From: Alitta virens
Taxonomy: Eukaryota; Annelida; Polychaeta; Phyllodocida; Nereididae
DNA length: 64,000 bases
Reading direction: 5' to 3'
Assembly: GCA_932294295.1 (NCBI GenBank)
Contig: OW028579.1
Coordinates: forward strand, 31,259,250-31,323,249
Positions 23,304-34,462 of the stretch are shown piece after piece; position 1 is the stretch's first letter, and the number at the start of each line of letters is the position of its first letter. The position numbers and the translations under genes were made by a program. The notes below the pieces were generated by a model. It did not search any database and was not told where the DNA came from. It was given only the letters and a program-made list of their open reading frames with translations.

Positions 23304-24078
23304 CAGGTGTTATGTCCAATGACAAGAACTAAAACCACAAAGCGATGTCGTTGAGCTATATTCCAAAATATACGAAGACCACAAAAAGAAGATTTAGAAG
23401 TATAGCACAGGAGTAGATTTCCCCGATACAGCCACTGTATACAGTTTCCATTTATCATCCAAGAAAATCCAATCAAGATAATCTGAAATATGACCAGGAG
23501 AGGCAGATTGCTTATTGCCTTATAATTTGAATTCTTCGAAAAATCATCATCTTGGTAGGACATTTCATGTCTGAGGCGCAAAATGAGAATGTAGGAAAAT
23601 ACTACTCTAGTTCGATGCATGATCACCACATCTCTATCTGAGAATTTTCGATATTACATAAAAAAGTTACTTCCGTTTCTCACGTTTTCTTTCGTGCCAT
23701 ATTACGATAGACTGCACCTAGTTTTACTTAGTGCCAAATGACTAGTTCTCTGACGCAGAGGCGGAGCGAAGGTACTGGATATTGTAGTGAGTGACGCAAA
23801 TAAAGCGTATGACAGATACACACATTTTTGTCCGACGTTAATCCTACAGACACTTTCTGAACTATTCATCTGTTTATTATTTACAAGTATACATAGGGTG
23901 AATTAGGCAGCAGTGGCTTAAAAACAAAAAAAGAAATACACAGACTTCGCTTAGAAATGTATTGTCTTTTATAGGCTCACTTATGTTAGATATCAATAAT
24001 AAGACTCGCACTATAAAACAATAAGTTGACGTGTGAAAAAAATAAGATGATGTATGACATAAGAGCATGATGACTTAC

Positions 24079-24262
24079 CCCACAATGGTACCAACACCCA
24101 CATCTGTCCCCACGGAGACACCTGCGAAAGACGTAAAGAGCTCTGGGGCAGACGACCCGGCCGCCATGAAAGTCGCTCCAGCCACGTCCTCCGATAGATG
24201 CAGCTTCTCAGAGATGGCCTCAAGCGCCGGTACAAAAAAGTCATCACAGATGATAGCCAGTG
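24079..24262 (-). CDS. SLC24A: NCKX exchanger exon 3: alpha-1 repeat (ion-binding core)
   Basis: This is the diagnostic exon. It has 184 bases, acceptor TTGCAG/CAC at 24,263/24,262 and donor GGG/GTAAGT at 24,079/24,078. It encodes residues 114-175: [18 protein letters not shown], then [17 protein letters not shown], then [20 protein letters not shown] and VGTIVG. The AAGSSAPEL motif is the alpha-1 repeat signature of K+-dependent exchangers. Its Glu (residue 154 here) corresponds to the glutamate known to be needed for Ca2+/K+ transport in human NCKX2. Between SSAPELFTS and DVGVGTIVG this protein has one residue fewer than the human paralogues I can recall (GVSVGTDVG against GVFITKGDVG). The exon ends in phase 2 and the Gly codon completes in exon 4. 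Confidence 0.95.
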
Positions 24263-25150
24263 CTGCAATTCAAGGGGAAGAGCGTCGTTAAAAGCATTCA
24301 GTGGATGATTTTAGAGTGCTTCCGGATATCTTTTTCATGATATACACTGTAGTTTTTTTTAAATCTAGGTTAGAAATAGCTGAATAAATTAAATTGTTCC
24401 AAAGTTTACCATGGGTTATATTTCCAATAAATAGCTTCAGTTAAAAACTCTAAAGAATGTAAGGACTAATTACTTCGTGGTTTTTGTGACAGATATTAGT
24501 TATTAAGCATATTTATTACAAACGTTTCGATATATAGTAAAAAAAAAATTGTTTATAATTAATCTTGCATAGCGTCAAATCCATAGTGCTCAAAACGCTG
24601 TTACATGTAAGCAAGAAGCATCTTTGTTACAGACAAGTCATAAAAAATGCCATCTTGACAATAATAAGGCTTGAGCAAGAACAGCCAGGGGCCCTTTTCC
24701 GTCTTGGCCAATTTGCAAAAGTGACCAGCATTAAAAGATGCTTAAATGGCAAGAAAACATGCTGACCACAGTCTTGCCATGAATATAAGTCACTCTCATT
24801 AGCTTAGAGTGCCTAGCATATTAGTGGGGACAAAGTGAGTTGGAAAGAACTGAAAATAACTTCTGCCAAAGTCCTTATGTGACGTAGATCATTGCTTTGT
24901 TTTGTTTGAAAAAAAGTACACAACTGTCTCAAAGCTATTGAATTTACTCAGCCAGCCCTGCGGTTTGATCAACAGAGAGATTATACTGAAATGTTGATTA
25001 CTGTGTTTTATAAACAGTCAGGGTTGGCTGGAGATATTCAATGGTCTCTCACCGCTCTACAACCACTTTGAAAGACTGAACAATTTTCATTGTTTGCCAC
25101 TGTAACCACTTTTCTGCTAGGCACTATAATAAGATGGACAGCCTCATTAC
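24263..25150 (-). other. Intron 2 of the exchanger
   Basis: 888 bp of AT-rich noncoding sequence. I see no repeat or motif beyond the splice sites. Confidence 0.85.
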
Positions 25151-25303
25151 CTATGAAAATGATGAGTATGATGATGGTGTGAATGAAGACCCAAAGGCCT
25201 GGGATGTGGGACATCTCGAAGTTACAAGCCTCCCACGCTGGTCCATGGCTGCTGCCATTCCCACTCGGTGCGGCAGAGAGCAGCGTTCTTCCTGCATTGG
25301 AGT
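25151..25303 (-). CDS. SLC24A: NCKX exchanger exon 2: extracellular stretch and first membrane segment
   Basis: This exon has 153 bases, acceptor TTTTCAG/ACT at 25,304/25,303 and donor ATAG/GTAATG at 25,151/25,150. It encodes residues 63-113. The first part is Gly/Ser-rich (SGNGSSHGPAW), followed by CNFEMSHIPGLWVFIH and a strongly hydrophobic TIIILIIFI that runs directly into the [12 protein letters not shown] block of the next exon. In vertebrate NCKX proteins the same position holds a Cys, an FP..LFT-type motif and a membrane segment ending in ALAIVCDE.FVP. Here the membrane segment and junction are conserved but the FP..LFT motif is not seen, so this is a divergent member. Entry and exit phases are both 1 and match the neighbouring exons. 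Confidence 0.85.
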   Translation of the reverse strand, partial: TPMQEERCSLPHRVGMAAAMDQRGRLVTSRCPTSQAFGSSFTPSSYSSFS

Positions 25304-25781
25304 CTGAAAATATAAGAATGGCAACAATGGTCATAAAAATGTATCAAATATCATCTCCACACCCCTAAAAAAATTGTCAAAATGACGAATGGTGAAGTAT
25401 ACAAACATCCAGGTGTTTAAATATCAAGGCAAGGAATAAAAGTTCCCATGCAACTGAAAATACTATAATGTGGGCCATTTCACCATGTACAAGACATACG
25501 TCTGACTAGTTTTGATTTATTTCATGAAATTGTCCCTGATTGTATACCTTGGACTTTTGGGATTCCTATTAAATAAATGTTAACGAAATTGTTCTATTTT
25601 CACACATTATCCACTGACATAGAATGTGTAAGACAGAAAATTGTTTTTAGTGAAACGGGCTCATGTCAATTATGGCCTAAACAGTTCAAGCAGATTTCTT
25701 CTAACAAAGCGCAAAATATTTTACATATAATTTAACTATGTGTTGTACTCCAACACGTGACCTTTTATATTGTTCTTTTGC

Positions 25782-26032
25782 GGGATATAACCAACAAAAA
25801 TGTTAGTTAACTCCCTCCTGAGTGCAAACTGAACTGTTATGCATAATAAAGAAATTAAATCAAAACAAACAAATTAGTAAATATGCCTAATGGAGTATAA
25901 GTTAGTTATATCCCTCATAGTCAGGCGTTAACTAACATTTTTCTTGCTTATATCCCTCTGCCTTCGGCATCAGGATATAACCAACAAAAATGTTAGTTAA
26001 CTCCTGCTATTCGGGATATAACTAATACTTCT
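25782..26032. repeat. Foldback repeat family G
   Basis: GGGATATAACCAACAAAAAT followed by GTTAGTTAACTCC occurs at 25,782 and again at 25,974. Its complement (GTTAACTAACATTTTT...TATATCCCT) lies between them at 25,926-25,957. The block thus has two direct copies and one inverted copy of a roughly 33-bp arm. Arms of the same family occur around 4,402-4,645. Confidence 0.65.
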
Positions 26033-27814
26033 TTTAATATTATATCCATGCACCATCGATTCCTCGTGACATGGGTGGTAACACTGTGAATGAAAAACCT
26101 TAAACCCCAGTGGCCAACACAGGGCTCTGTGCAATGCACACCCGAGTTATGCCTGTCTAGTAGTAAGTAGTAACATTTTTATTTAAAGTCGTTTTAAATC
26201 ACGGTGTCACATTCAATGTACAATACAAAATATATGACCGAAGCCAAAGCTTCTGTACGACCAACCTCTAGCTTTCCCATACCTAGCAGAGACGTGACTG
26301 AACTGACCTCACTAGTTACAGTTGGTAGAATTGATATTTAAACTTTTGTACACTCATAAAGTGAAGATTGCACTCAATGAGTCATTGGTGATACAAGCCC
26401 TATATTTTGTGTTGAAGTTCAAGCTGCCTTGATGACTCATATTAGCATTCATGGATGAACTTGTCAGGATTCTGTATTCACTGACCAGTAGCTTGACCTT
26501 GTGAGTCATCATGGGATAGAACAGCTATACTAGCACATATAGGAGTGTGACTCATCAATGTAGTTTTTAGCAGATTCTTGAGGCACCAGGTGCTCAGCCA
26601 TGCTGTTGAACGGACATGTGATGGATGTACAACATAGGGGAGGTCATGGTCAAACATATCAGCTTTCAATAACAAACTCATCTGACCTACATTCAGCTTC
26701 CTGAGGCAGACATAATGATACGATGATTGATAATCCACAACAATATATCAATGAAACAGCATTAGTTTTCCATCAGTGGCACACCGGGAACCTTTCAAAG
26801 TATTCTCAGACAACAAAGGAAAATATAAAGGTATCTTCTCTCATCTCAGAAACGCACCCATGATCATTGAAGAACCCTTCCATTAGTCCAACAACAAGTA
26901 ACCTATCTGAATCTGAACTTCAGCAATGTGACCTTCTGAGAAGATACAGACTGGTGTTACCATCTTATATCACAATTCAAATTTCTGAATGTGGTGCATT
27001 TACATTACAGCACGTGGGTGTCAATCAAACCATGTTAATGTCATCTTTTGCACCACTGAAACACGTAAATCGTGACTCATGTTTGCCACATTGTCTTGCC
27101 AGCACGACAACCTATAGAAAAAATGAGCACATTACCCAGAAGCAATGATACATCATGTAAATGTTTTCCCATAAATGTGAGATGTCCTTATCTTACATTA
27201 TTAACAATAATTAAGGACAACTGAAGCTCGCTGTTGAAGCTCAGGGCATAATACATTAACAGCATACAACAGCAACATCATCCACAGCACACCTGTTGCT
27301 GGTAGACAAGAAGGTGACAGTACTTACAATGAAGTATCCTAAATCCCTATTTTAGTGGTATATACCATCATATCATGCAATCTCGTAGAGGTTTATAAAG
27401 ATTCATCCAAATCATCCCAATGCATTGCTTGAGTATTCTTCTCACTCCCACCATCTGTCATTAAGACTGTAATGAGATAGTAAGAGATACTTCAGGGAGA
27501 TAAATATGCCCTATTATGTTTCCATATTCGTCATTCAACTCAGGTGAATTACACATATTTCCTGTGGATATATGGTCAAAATAAAGATAACATGCCTGAG
27601 AAAAACAGACTGGAATACAGAATTGCCTTCATCACTGCACGTCAATACCCATAGGGACAAGCAGCAACTTGTACCTGTAGTAAGCAACGAACGGCAATAA
27701 ACTGATATGAAAGCTCATAGCACTCGTGTTGTAAAACAGACAGTTTTGGAGGCCCTGGAGTTTCAAGTGATGCATGCAGGAATTGCAGATATATGTCACA
27801 CTAAAGTATATTCC

Positions 27815-27973
27815 GACACTTGTTACTGATATTCAGACACTTGTTACTGATATTCAGACACCTGTTACTGATATTCAGACACTTGTTACTGATATTCAGA
27901 CACTTGTTACTGATATTCAGACACTTGTTACTGATATTCAGACGCTTGTTACTGATATTCAGACGCTTGTTAC
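27815..27973. repeat. 21-bp tandem array
   Basis: About 7.6 copies of GACACTTGTTACTGATATTCA with single-base variants. Because 21 is divisible by three, one plus frame stays open and reads a repeated TLVTDIQ heptapeptide. I regard the frame as incidental. Confidence 0.93.
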
Positions 27974-28145
27974 TTTTTACAGATATCTGAATTCCCTATC
28001 TAGTAAACTTTGTGAAACATACTTAAAGGCTAACTAGTAAAGTTTGTGAAACATAAAAGTCAACCAGTATATTCCCTCGATACTTTGGGTCTCGGGAATA
28101 TACTGAGTCTCTGGGGAGTATATCAGGGATATACTGCATCAACCC

Positions 28146-28357
28146 ATGGTATGACCTTTTTATCCCATGCCTCTGATTTTTTATTATCTTTTATTATTAT
28201 ATATATTTTAATATCAGTGATTCAGTATACTCCCTTATACAGCTAATGTTTCCCTTAAAATCAGTATACAGCTAACTTTACCTCTATATATTCCCGGGAA
28301 AAGTATTTTATAGGGGAGAAAATGCACCTAGGCATGGGATAAATGACCATGCATGTC
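28146..28357. repeat. Imperfect inverted repeat
   Basis: Arms CATGGTATGACC...TTATCCCATGCCT (28,146-28,172) and AGGCATGGGATAAATGACCATG (28,331-28,354) are complementary, around a loop of about 160 bp. GGAATATACTG and CAGTATACTCC motifs occur around and inside it. A direct pair CTAGTAAACTTTGTGAAACA / CTAGTAAAGTTTGTGAAACA lies just upstream at 27,999 and 28,034. Confidence 0.5.
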
Positions 28358-30305
28358 CTGTATTACATGTGCCGTGCTCTCCATAAACACATACCGTCAT
28401 ACCAAACAAGGCAGCCACTGACAAACACAGCTTGAGAAACTGATATCATGTGGTTCAACCAATTTTGAATCAAAATATGACACAACTTCAGTTGCCCAGC
28501 ACTTACAAAATTGGCTGAGGTGCTTAAACATTGGCAGCAAAGTTAAGTCAGTAGAAAAGACCTTATTTCACATATACCACAAACCTTCAGTACCATAATT
28601 GAACAAAACAGAACCCACAAATTTTTCAAACACTAAATGTTTTTAGTATGAAAGAATAGGTGCTATCAAAGTGGCACATCATCTGAGGCAGATGATTAGA
28701 AGGCAAAATAGACACTGTCAGGACACTGACACCCTTAGTATATGTCAGAGCAAGATCAAAGGTAAATGCCGCATCACTGACATCACTGGCATCATCATAT
28801 CACATCTTGAGGCCCTGTCTCCCAGCTGCAGTGCTCGCAGCTGCTGACTCTCACATCATATAGGGATCCATAAGCTTTTAGGACAGGTAACTAACTTTTA
28901 GAGGTGGTATATTTCACAAGGTGTCCAAGTAGATGTTATAACAAGGTACATCAGCAGCAACACCTCATACAGACTATGCTAAGTTTTTGTTGATATAGGT
29001 CATTGGAGGACTTAGTTTGATGACGTATTGCCTGTTAATATTTGAGGTTCCATATTTTCTGGAACTGTCTACAGCTGAGATCAGTATTAAATTATGGTAA
29101 TGGTAGTTCAGACATATTCATCAGATCACAGTAACAGCAACTGGGAGGCCTAATGGTTATATTAAGGCATCCGCCGGTCATATAAGTTGACTTAGCTTCA
29201 GACCCAGGAGCATTGTTGGGTAAATATATTCTATGATGCAATAGTCCTGCTTAAAACAATAAAAAAGGGCCAATTTTAATTCCATCTTGATTAAGAAGAC
29301 TACTATACCGCCTTCTAGGCTTTTAGTAGCCTTCTATGTAAGTCTGAAAAGTAAATTTCAAATCAGCATCTTAAATTCACCTCTAACCAGAGAAAACAAC
29401 GCGAAATACTCACTACCTTCTTATCACAGAGCAAACTCAAGGAAACAATATTCACACACATGTTTTTTTACCTTCTGACAATGACAACCAACCATAGTTC
29501 AAGAGCCTTCATCTTTTTCTACCACCAGAACCATGGCCACAGTGAGCCAATTAAATGAGATGGGAGTATTAGAGCAAACTGCTAATTAGACCATAACTCA
29601 TTCTCAGGTCTCGACTTAATTAAGACATGTCTCACACCAAGTGGAAGGCAGGGTGCTTGTAAACTCACTCTCCATGAAAGACAGAGAATCATAACTTCTG
29701 TCAGATAAAAGTTCTGCAGAAATCTGAGTTCTAAAACTAACTTGGAAAATATTATTAAAAAATTATTGAAAGGAACAGGAGAACCAACATAAAATGGCCT
29801 GTCAAATTTAAACAACACTAAGGATGAGAATAATTTAATTGTAATGTGGCTTAGCTGATTTTGATAGGTACTACCAATCAGTTGTTGTTAATAATTGTCA
29901 AAGTGAAAAGAGATTTTGCAGTAAATAGCAAGTTTTGCATGCAAGTGTAAAGTGTATGGGATACAGGGTAGTATTGAAATTTAGGCCATCCAACATTTAG
30001 TAAATGCAAAGGCCATCCAACTTAGATGTTTCTCACATTTAGCATCACCGGGAATTTGAACCTATCACGGAGGAGTTAATGCAATATTTGTATCTTAGGA
30101 TAGTGTAAAGTAGACTGGAACTAGATTGTGTTCTTCTATTTTGAACACGAATATGGGAATATTATTGCACTGCCATCTACATTTACATGTGAATCTGTAG
30201 TGCCAGTTGTGTTAATTTGAAATGATTAAGTCAATTATCACCTAAGGTGACATTTGGATTTAGGTTTGCACATAAGACAAGAGCTCTACATTAAGCTTAG
30301 TGATA

Positions 30306-30432
30306 TTACAACCAATTTCTTAGGTTTGGAAACAAAATGCCAAAGCTTTAGGGACTGCCTTAGCCAATGGGAGTCTTGGATATACATGACGTCATCTGAT
30401 GTTAATTTCCAAGTCTATGAAATCGGCTGTAA
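30306..30432. mobile_element. MITE family B, copy 3
   Basis: Ends TTACAACCAATTTCTTAGG and TATGAAATCGGCTGTAA. The right inner arm ACATGACGTCATCTGATG is kept, but the matching left arm is partly lost. Confidence 0.78.
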
Positions 30433-31477
30433 TGATGTCATGTACCATTTCTGAGTATGGATTTCAGGTGCTGTACTGAATAGTGGACAGTGTCAACACT
30501 GATCGAAAAAATAAAAACCCCAGGCTAATCAGCAAGCTTTCAAGTTTGATCTTATGACCTTGTAGATCAAAGGCTGCACTTCAAAACAACTTATTGCCAA
30601 TATTTTTGGTTGACAAGGACAACATGCCACTAACATAAAAGCTCCGGCGTAAAAAGAATCCTAATATAAATGAATATAAGGTCAATAATCATTTATAGCA
30701 TGATTGATATCTTATCAAGTAAGGTTTATTTTGGGTGTTTGCCTTTTGGATTTGTTTTCCCACTGTTGACCAAACTATGTCGGATCTTTGTGATGACGAT
30801 GATTCTCAAGGTCAATCTAAGTTTAATATAGAAGCACGATTTGTTACGGGGGTGTCTGCTGTACTGTGTCAACAGTCAAAAACGCCTCTGCCCATACTGT
30901 GTCCATATTAGTCTCAAACTTTCAATACTATCTTAACAGTACTGCTGAATTAAAATTGGAAAACTTCTATAAATAGTGTAATGTGTCGTTCTTTTAATGT
31001 GGTGCTTAAGAAGCATAAATGCTGGTTGGTGTGGTGTCAATCACTGTGCTTGGTTGTGCTGAAACAGAGTTCCCTAATAATGACCACAGTACTGTGACAA
31101 CAGCTATTTCTTTTACATCAGATGAGAAGATGATTTTAATGCGGCAACCAGTTTGTCATTAAAAAGAAAAAAAAAAGGAGCTCAATCTTAAGCAGTTGAT
31201 TAAACTAGATTTAGTCTTAATTAAGTAGCACTTTGAAATTCATATCAAGTGGACTAAGCCACATGCTTGACCTTGGCTGGCCTGTAAATCTCCTGCTGGA
31301 AGTCTAAAACTGTAAATCAACTCGCACAAGGTAACACAACTTTATCCTTCGCAAGAGGAAAAGGCAGGGCTTAGCATGGTATAAATTGTGCTTTTTGCTT
31401 AACAATGGCTCACAGTGTGCAAGAGTACTGCATTACATCATAGGCGTTGTCTGCTTGTCATAGTAAATAGGTTAGAC

Positions 31478-32212
31478 CTTTCTGCACTATCGATGAAGTT
31501 GGGTGTCATGACCTTTCTGAACTATGGATGAAGTTGGATGCCATGACCTTTCTGCACTATCGATGAAGTTGGGTGTCATGACCTTTCTGAACTATGGATG
31601 AAGTTGGGTGTCATGACCTTTCTGAACTATGGATGAAGTTGGATGTCATGACCTTTCTGAACTATGGATGAAGTATGGTGTCATGACCTTTCTGAACTAT
31701 GGATGAAGTTTGGTGTCATGACCTTTCTGAACTATGGGTGAAGTTGGGTGTCATGACCTTTCTGAACTATGGATGAAGTTGGATGTCATGACCTTTCTGA
31801 ACTATGGATGAAGTTGGGTGTCATGACCTTTCTGAACTATGGATGAAGTTGGATGTCATGACCTTTCTGAACTATGGATGAAGTTGGGTGTCATGACCTT
31901 TCTGAACTATGGATGAAGTTGGATGTCATGACCTTTCTGAACTATGGATGAAGTTTGGTGTCATGACCTTTCTGAACTATGGGTGAAGTTGGGTGTCATG
32001 ACCTTTCTGAACTATGGATGAAGTTGGATGTCATGACCTTTCTGAACTATGGATGAAGTTGGGTGTCATGACCTTTCTGAACTATGGATGAAGTTTAGTG
32101 TCATGACCTTTCTAAACTATGGATGAAGTTGGGAGTCATGACCTTTCTGAACTATGGATGAAGTTGGATGTCATGACCTTTCTGAACTATGGATGAAGTT
32201 TGGTGCCATGCA
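31478..32212. repeat. 35-bp minisatellite, 21 units
   Basis: The unit begins ACCTTTCTGAACTATGGATG and ends AAGTTGGRTGTCATG. Units differ mainly in the last 10 bases (TTGGGTG, TTGGATG, TTTGGTG). Units 7-13 and 14-20 show the same order of variants for the first four positions, suggesting a 245-bp higher-order duplication. The arrays are contiguous with no spacers. Confidence 0.95.
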
Positions 32213-32342
32213 TCGACCGAAAATCAAAAGTAACTTCGTTCGGAATCCTTAGTTTGATGATGCTGGTGAATCAAGTTACCCAGCTGAACAATCATGAGAC
32301 GAAGTGTGTAACATCGCGTGGACTCTAAGCTTGAACTCTCTA

Positions 32343-32436
32343 CTTTATCCAAACTCCAAGCCTTGTCTTCTCATCATTACATCTGCCTCTGGCAGCTGGT
32401 CATATAAGCTGGCTCAGCTTTAGAGCCACCAAGATT
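32343..32436 (+). repeat. Short interspersed repeat F (about 90 bp)
   Basis: Reads ACTCCAAGCCTTGTCTTCTC, then CTGCCTCTGGCAGCTGGTCA and TATAAGCTGGCTCAGCTTTA. Related copies occur at 42,533-42,610, 47,826-47,920 and 44,880-44,930 (partial), at 29,168-29,217 (partial), and in reverse at 34,072-34,155, where a (TTA)n tail follows. It is probably a SINE body or tail rather than a gene. Confidence 0.6.
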
Positions 32437-32490
32437 GCATTCCAAATTGTATTGACGTTGGCACTATGTCAGCGACGTCAAAACGATGTA
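32431..32490. mobile_element. MITE family E, copy 2 (half element)
   Basis: AAGATTGCATTCCAAATTGT, then GTCAGCGACGTCAAAACGATGT, matches the left half of the family. The right half is missing and AT-rich sequence follows. Confidence 0.6.
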
Positions 32491-33097
32491 TATATAAACT
32501 TTAGATAAATATATATAAATTTTATTGACAATATCATGAGTTGATACATGTGTCAAAACAACAAAAACAGAAAGCTACAAAACATTCACTACAAATACTA
32601 TATAGGTAAAGACTACAGAATATGTACAGAAAACTGAATAAGAGCGAATATAGTACTATTAACAAATCGATGTCTGGTCCCAGACAAAGTGAACAACTCC
32701 TTACAAAGCACACACACCAATTTTATGGCTTAGGTGAAATGGCAGTATTTGAATGCAAGAAACGTGCCATTCACTTGCACCATTTATTGTCTGTCATTTG
32801 TCCAACTGGGGTTTTGTACCAGATCTTAATCTATAGAACACCTTATACTAAGATATTTGGTTGCTTAAGAGTACTACTAAGATCACTTTTAAAATTCTGA
32901 AGACATGCCTGGTGAAGTTTTGTCATCTCTTTTTGTGCATGACCATATAAGGCAGTTCTAAATCTGTTGCTCTATGACCATAGTTTCAGCTAATTTTCCC
33001 AAGAAGTCCTTGGTTACCACAATCAAAATGCATAAATTAATGTTTTAGACATATTTGATATATATAGAGCTTACAGGTCCAGAGAAGTTCACTATTT

Positions 33098-33205
33098 GTA
33101 GCGTGGTGCAGTGGCTGAGTCGTCTAATGCATTGGGCTGCTTAGAAATTGTCTGGAATTACAGCAGTTCGAACCAGTCCAGGGATAGTTCGTTGTTTTTT
33201 TAAAA
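33098..33205 (+). repeat. tRNA-Leu/Ser-like relic (second SINE type or pseudo-tRNA)
   Basis: The A-box-like GTGGCTGAGTCGTCTAATGC and B-box-like CAGTTCGAACCAGTCC are spaced as in a class II (long variable arm) tRNA. The stems do not pair well enough for a functional tRNA. A T-rich stretch follows. One copy only was seen, so SINE status is uncertain. Confidence 0.45.
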
Positions 33206-33336
33206 TATGTTTACATGTCATTTATATCTTCCATCGACTATTAATTAACCAGTCTGGTAAAGGTCTCTCTTTAAAGAGAGCTTTATTTGCTATTCTTTGG
33301 ATCTTATAGAGTGAAAATCAACCTGCGCAGTAATCA

Positions 33337-33448
33337 GATAGCATTCTAAATCGGCCCAGCATCGTTTCTGTGTTGGCCACTGTCGCGACAACACCTTATT
33401 AACATCGCTGACATCGCATCGATGTTGATACGATTTGGAATGCTATCT
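33337..33448. mobile_element. MITE family E, copy 3 (opposite orientation)
   Basis: Ends AGATAGCATTCTAAATCG and CGATTTGGAATGCTATCT... The interior is the reverse complement of the other copies (CATCGTTTCTGTGTTGGCCA, ACATCGCTGACATCG). Confidence 0.82.
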
Positions 33449-34179
33449 TGGCACGGCTTTTAAAGCAACCACAGTAGCAGCACAAAATAAATACAATAAT
33501 CTTTTTGATTAGGATCAACCACAACACTGAATTGTTCAATTTCAATTCATCCATTCATTGGAAATACATGATTAAAATATCTAGGCATGGCAGGTTAAAT
33601 CCGAGAAGGAGTATGCAGCTTATAGAGAAATATATACTTTTTGCCAAAATGGCCTGTCCTTAATTAAGAAGTAGCTTTGATAGGGAAGTAGCATTTACGC
33701 AGAACTATGGGGTGAGTTTGCCAGGCTGAACATAAGAAAAGATGCAGTAAAAAATTAGAAAAATGAAGAAAAAAAAGGCAGTAAAAGGAATGACGAGGAG
33801 GAAGATAAATTACCTAGACGACATAAAACCTGTCAAGATAAAAAAAATGACAAATTGCTGGAGGCCACCTGGCCGATGACAGATGGTTTTACGTGAAGAG
33901 TTCAAGTGTTAGATATAAAAAAAAATCCAGGGAGAGATAAACAGTAATTACCAAGCATTCAGAGATGAATAGTTTAATTGGTTTATAACATGCAATTGGT
34001 TTGAGATACGAGAAAATACGAAAATATTACTTCATAAAGTTATTATGTGACTCACAGTTCAGTCCTATGCTGGGTTTGGCTGAGAATTTCTCAATGCTAC
34101 CAGTCTTCCAGAGGCAGAGGTAATGATGAGATGATAAGGCTTGGAGTCCACACCATGTGTTATTATTATTATTATTATT

Positions 34180-34462
34180 ATTACAGATTTAGCACCCCAT
34201 TATATAAATATACTCAGTGATGCGTAAATACATAAAATGAAATCGACGAAATTAAAATTGGTAAGATTGTTACAAATTTATTTCATGGGTGGGGTCTTTT
34301 ACTTGCTTCAGCATAGACACCTCCAGTTTAATGTTTCATGTAATCGACATCCGGCTGGGACGCAGCTAATGAAGAGTGCCCAGACTGGGGATCAAACCCA
34401 GGACCTTCAGCAGAGCTGGCCAATGTGGAATTGGGAGGTGTTTTAACCATTAGGCCACCCAA
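34180..34462 (-). repeat. tRNA-like SINE (third type), one copy
   Basis: On the minus strand there is an A-box-like GGTGGCCTAATGGTTAAAAC and a B-box-like GGGTTTGATCCCC, followed by a body ending AGCAAGTAAAAGACCCCACCC. The AGTAAAAGACCCCACCC part recurs at 47,790-47,807. A (TTA)n run and a reverse copy of repeat F lie next to it. Confidence 0.5.

Larger units (their letters stand above)
8357..24078 (-). other. Intron 3 of the exchanger (about 15.7 kb)
   Basis: No exon is recognised inside. It holds MITE D copies, SINE copies near 9.3, 15.8 and 22.5 kb, a MITE E copy, the CTAG minisatellite, a 144-bp duplicated segment, MITE A copies, a TATC block and a truncated LINE. The stretches 9,926-10,980, 12,050-13,080, 14,550-15,780, 15,960-19,270, 19,980-20,730, 21,040-22,020 and 22,670-23,145 hold nothing I can name beyond simple AT-rich sequence, LINE-like tails near 17,950-18,000 and 20,320-20,356, a degenerate tRNA-like segment near 14,012-14,075 and a short chance ORF at 21,327. 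Confidence 0.75.

Noticed and set aside
24067..24291. Plus-strand ORF opposite exon 3
   Set aside because: It is the antisense shadow of the alpha-1 exon of the exchanger.
27774..28037. Protein with TLVTDIQ heptads
   Set aside because: It is a translation of the 21-bp tandem array, with no start context, splice site or unique flanking coding sequence.
31478..32212. CRISPR array
   Set aside because: The 35-bp units are contiguous with no spacers and lie in an animal intron. It is a minisatellite.
33098..33205. tRNA-Leu gene
   Set aside because: Box motifs are present, but the stems are broken and no clear acceptor stem or anticodon arm can be drawn.
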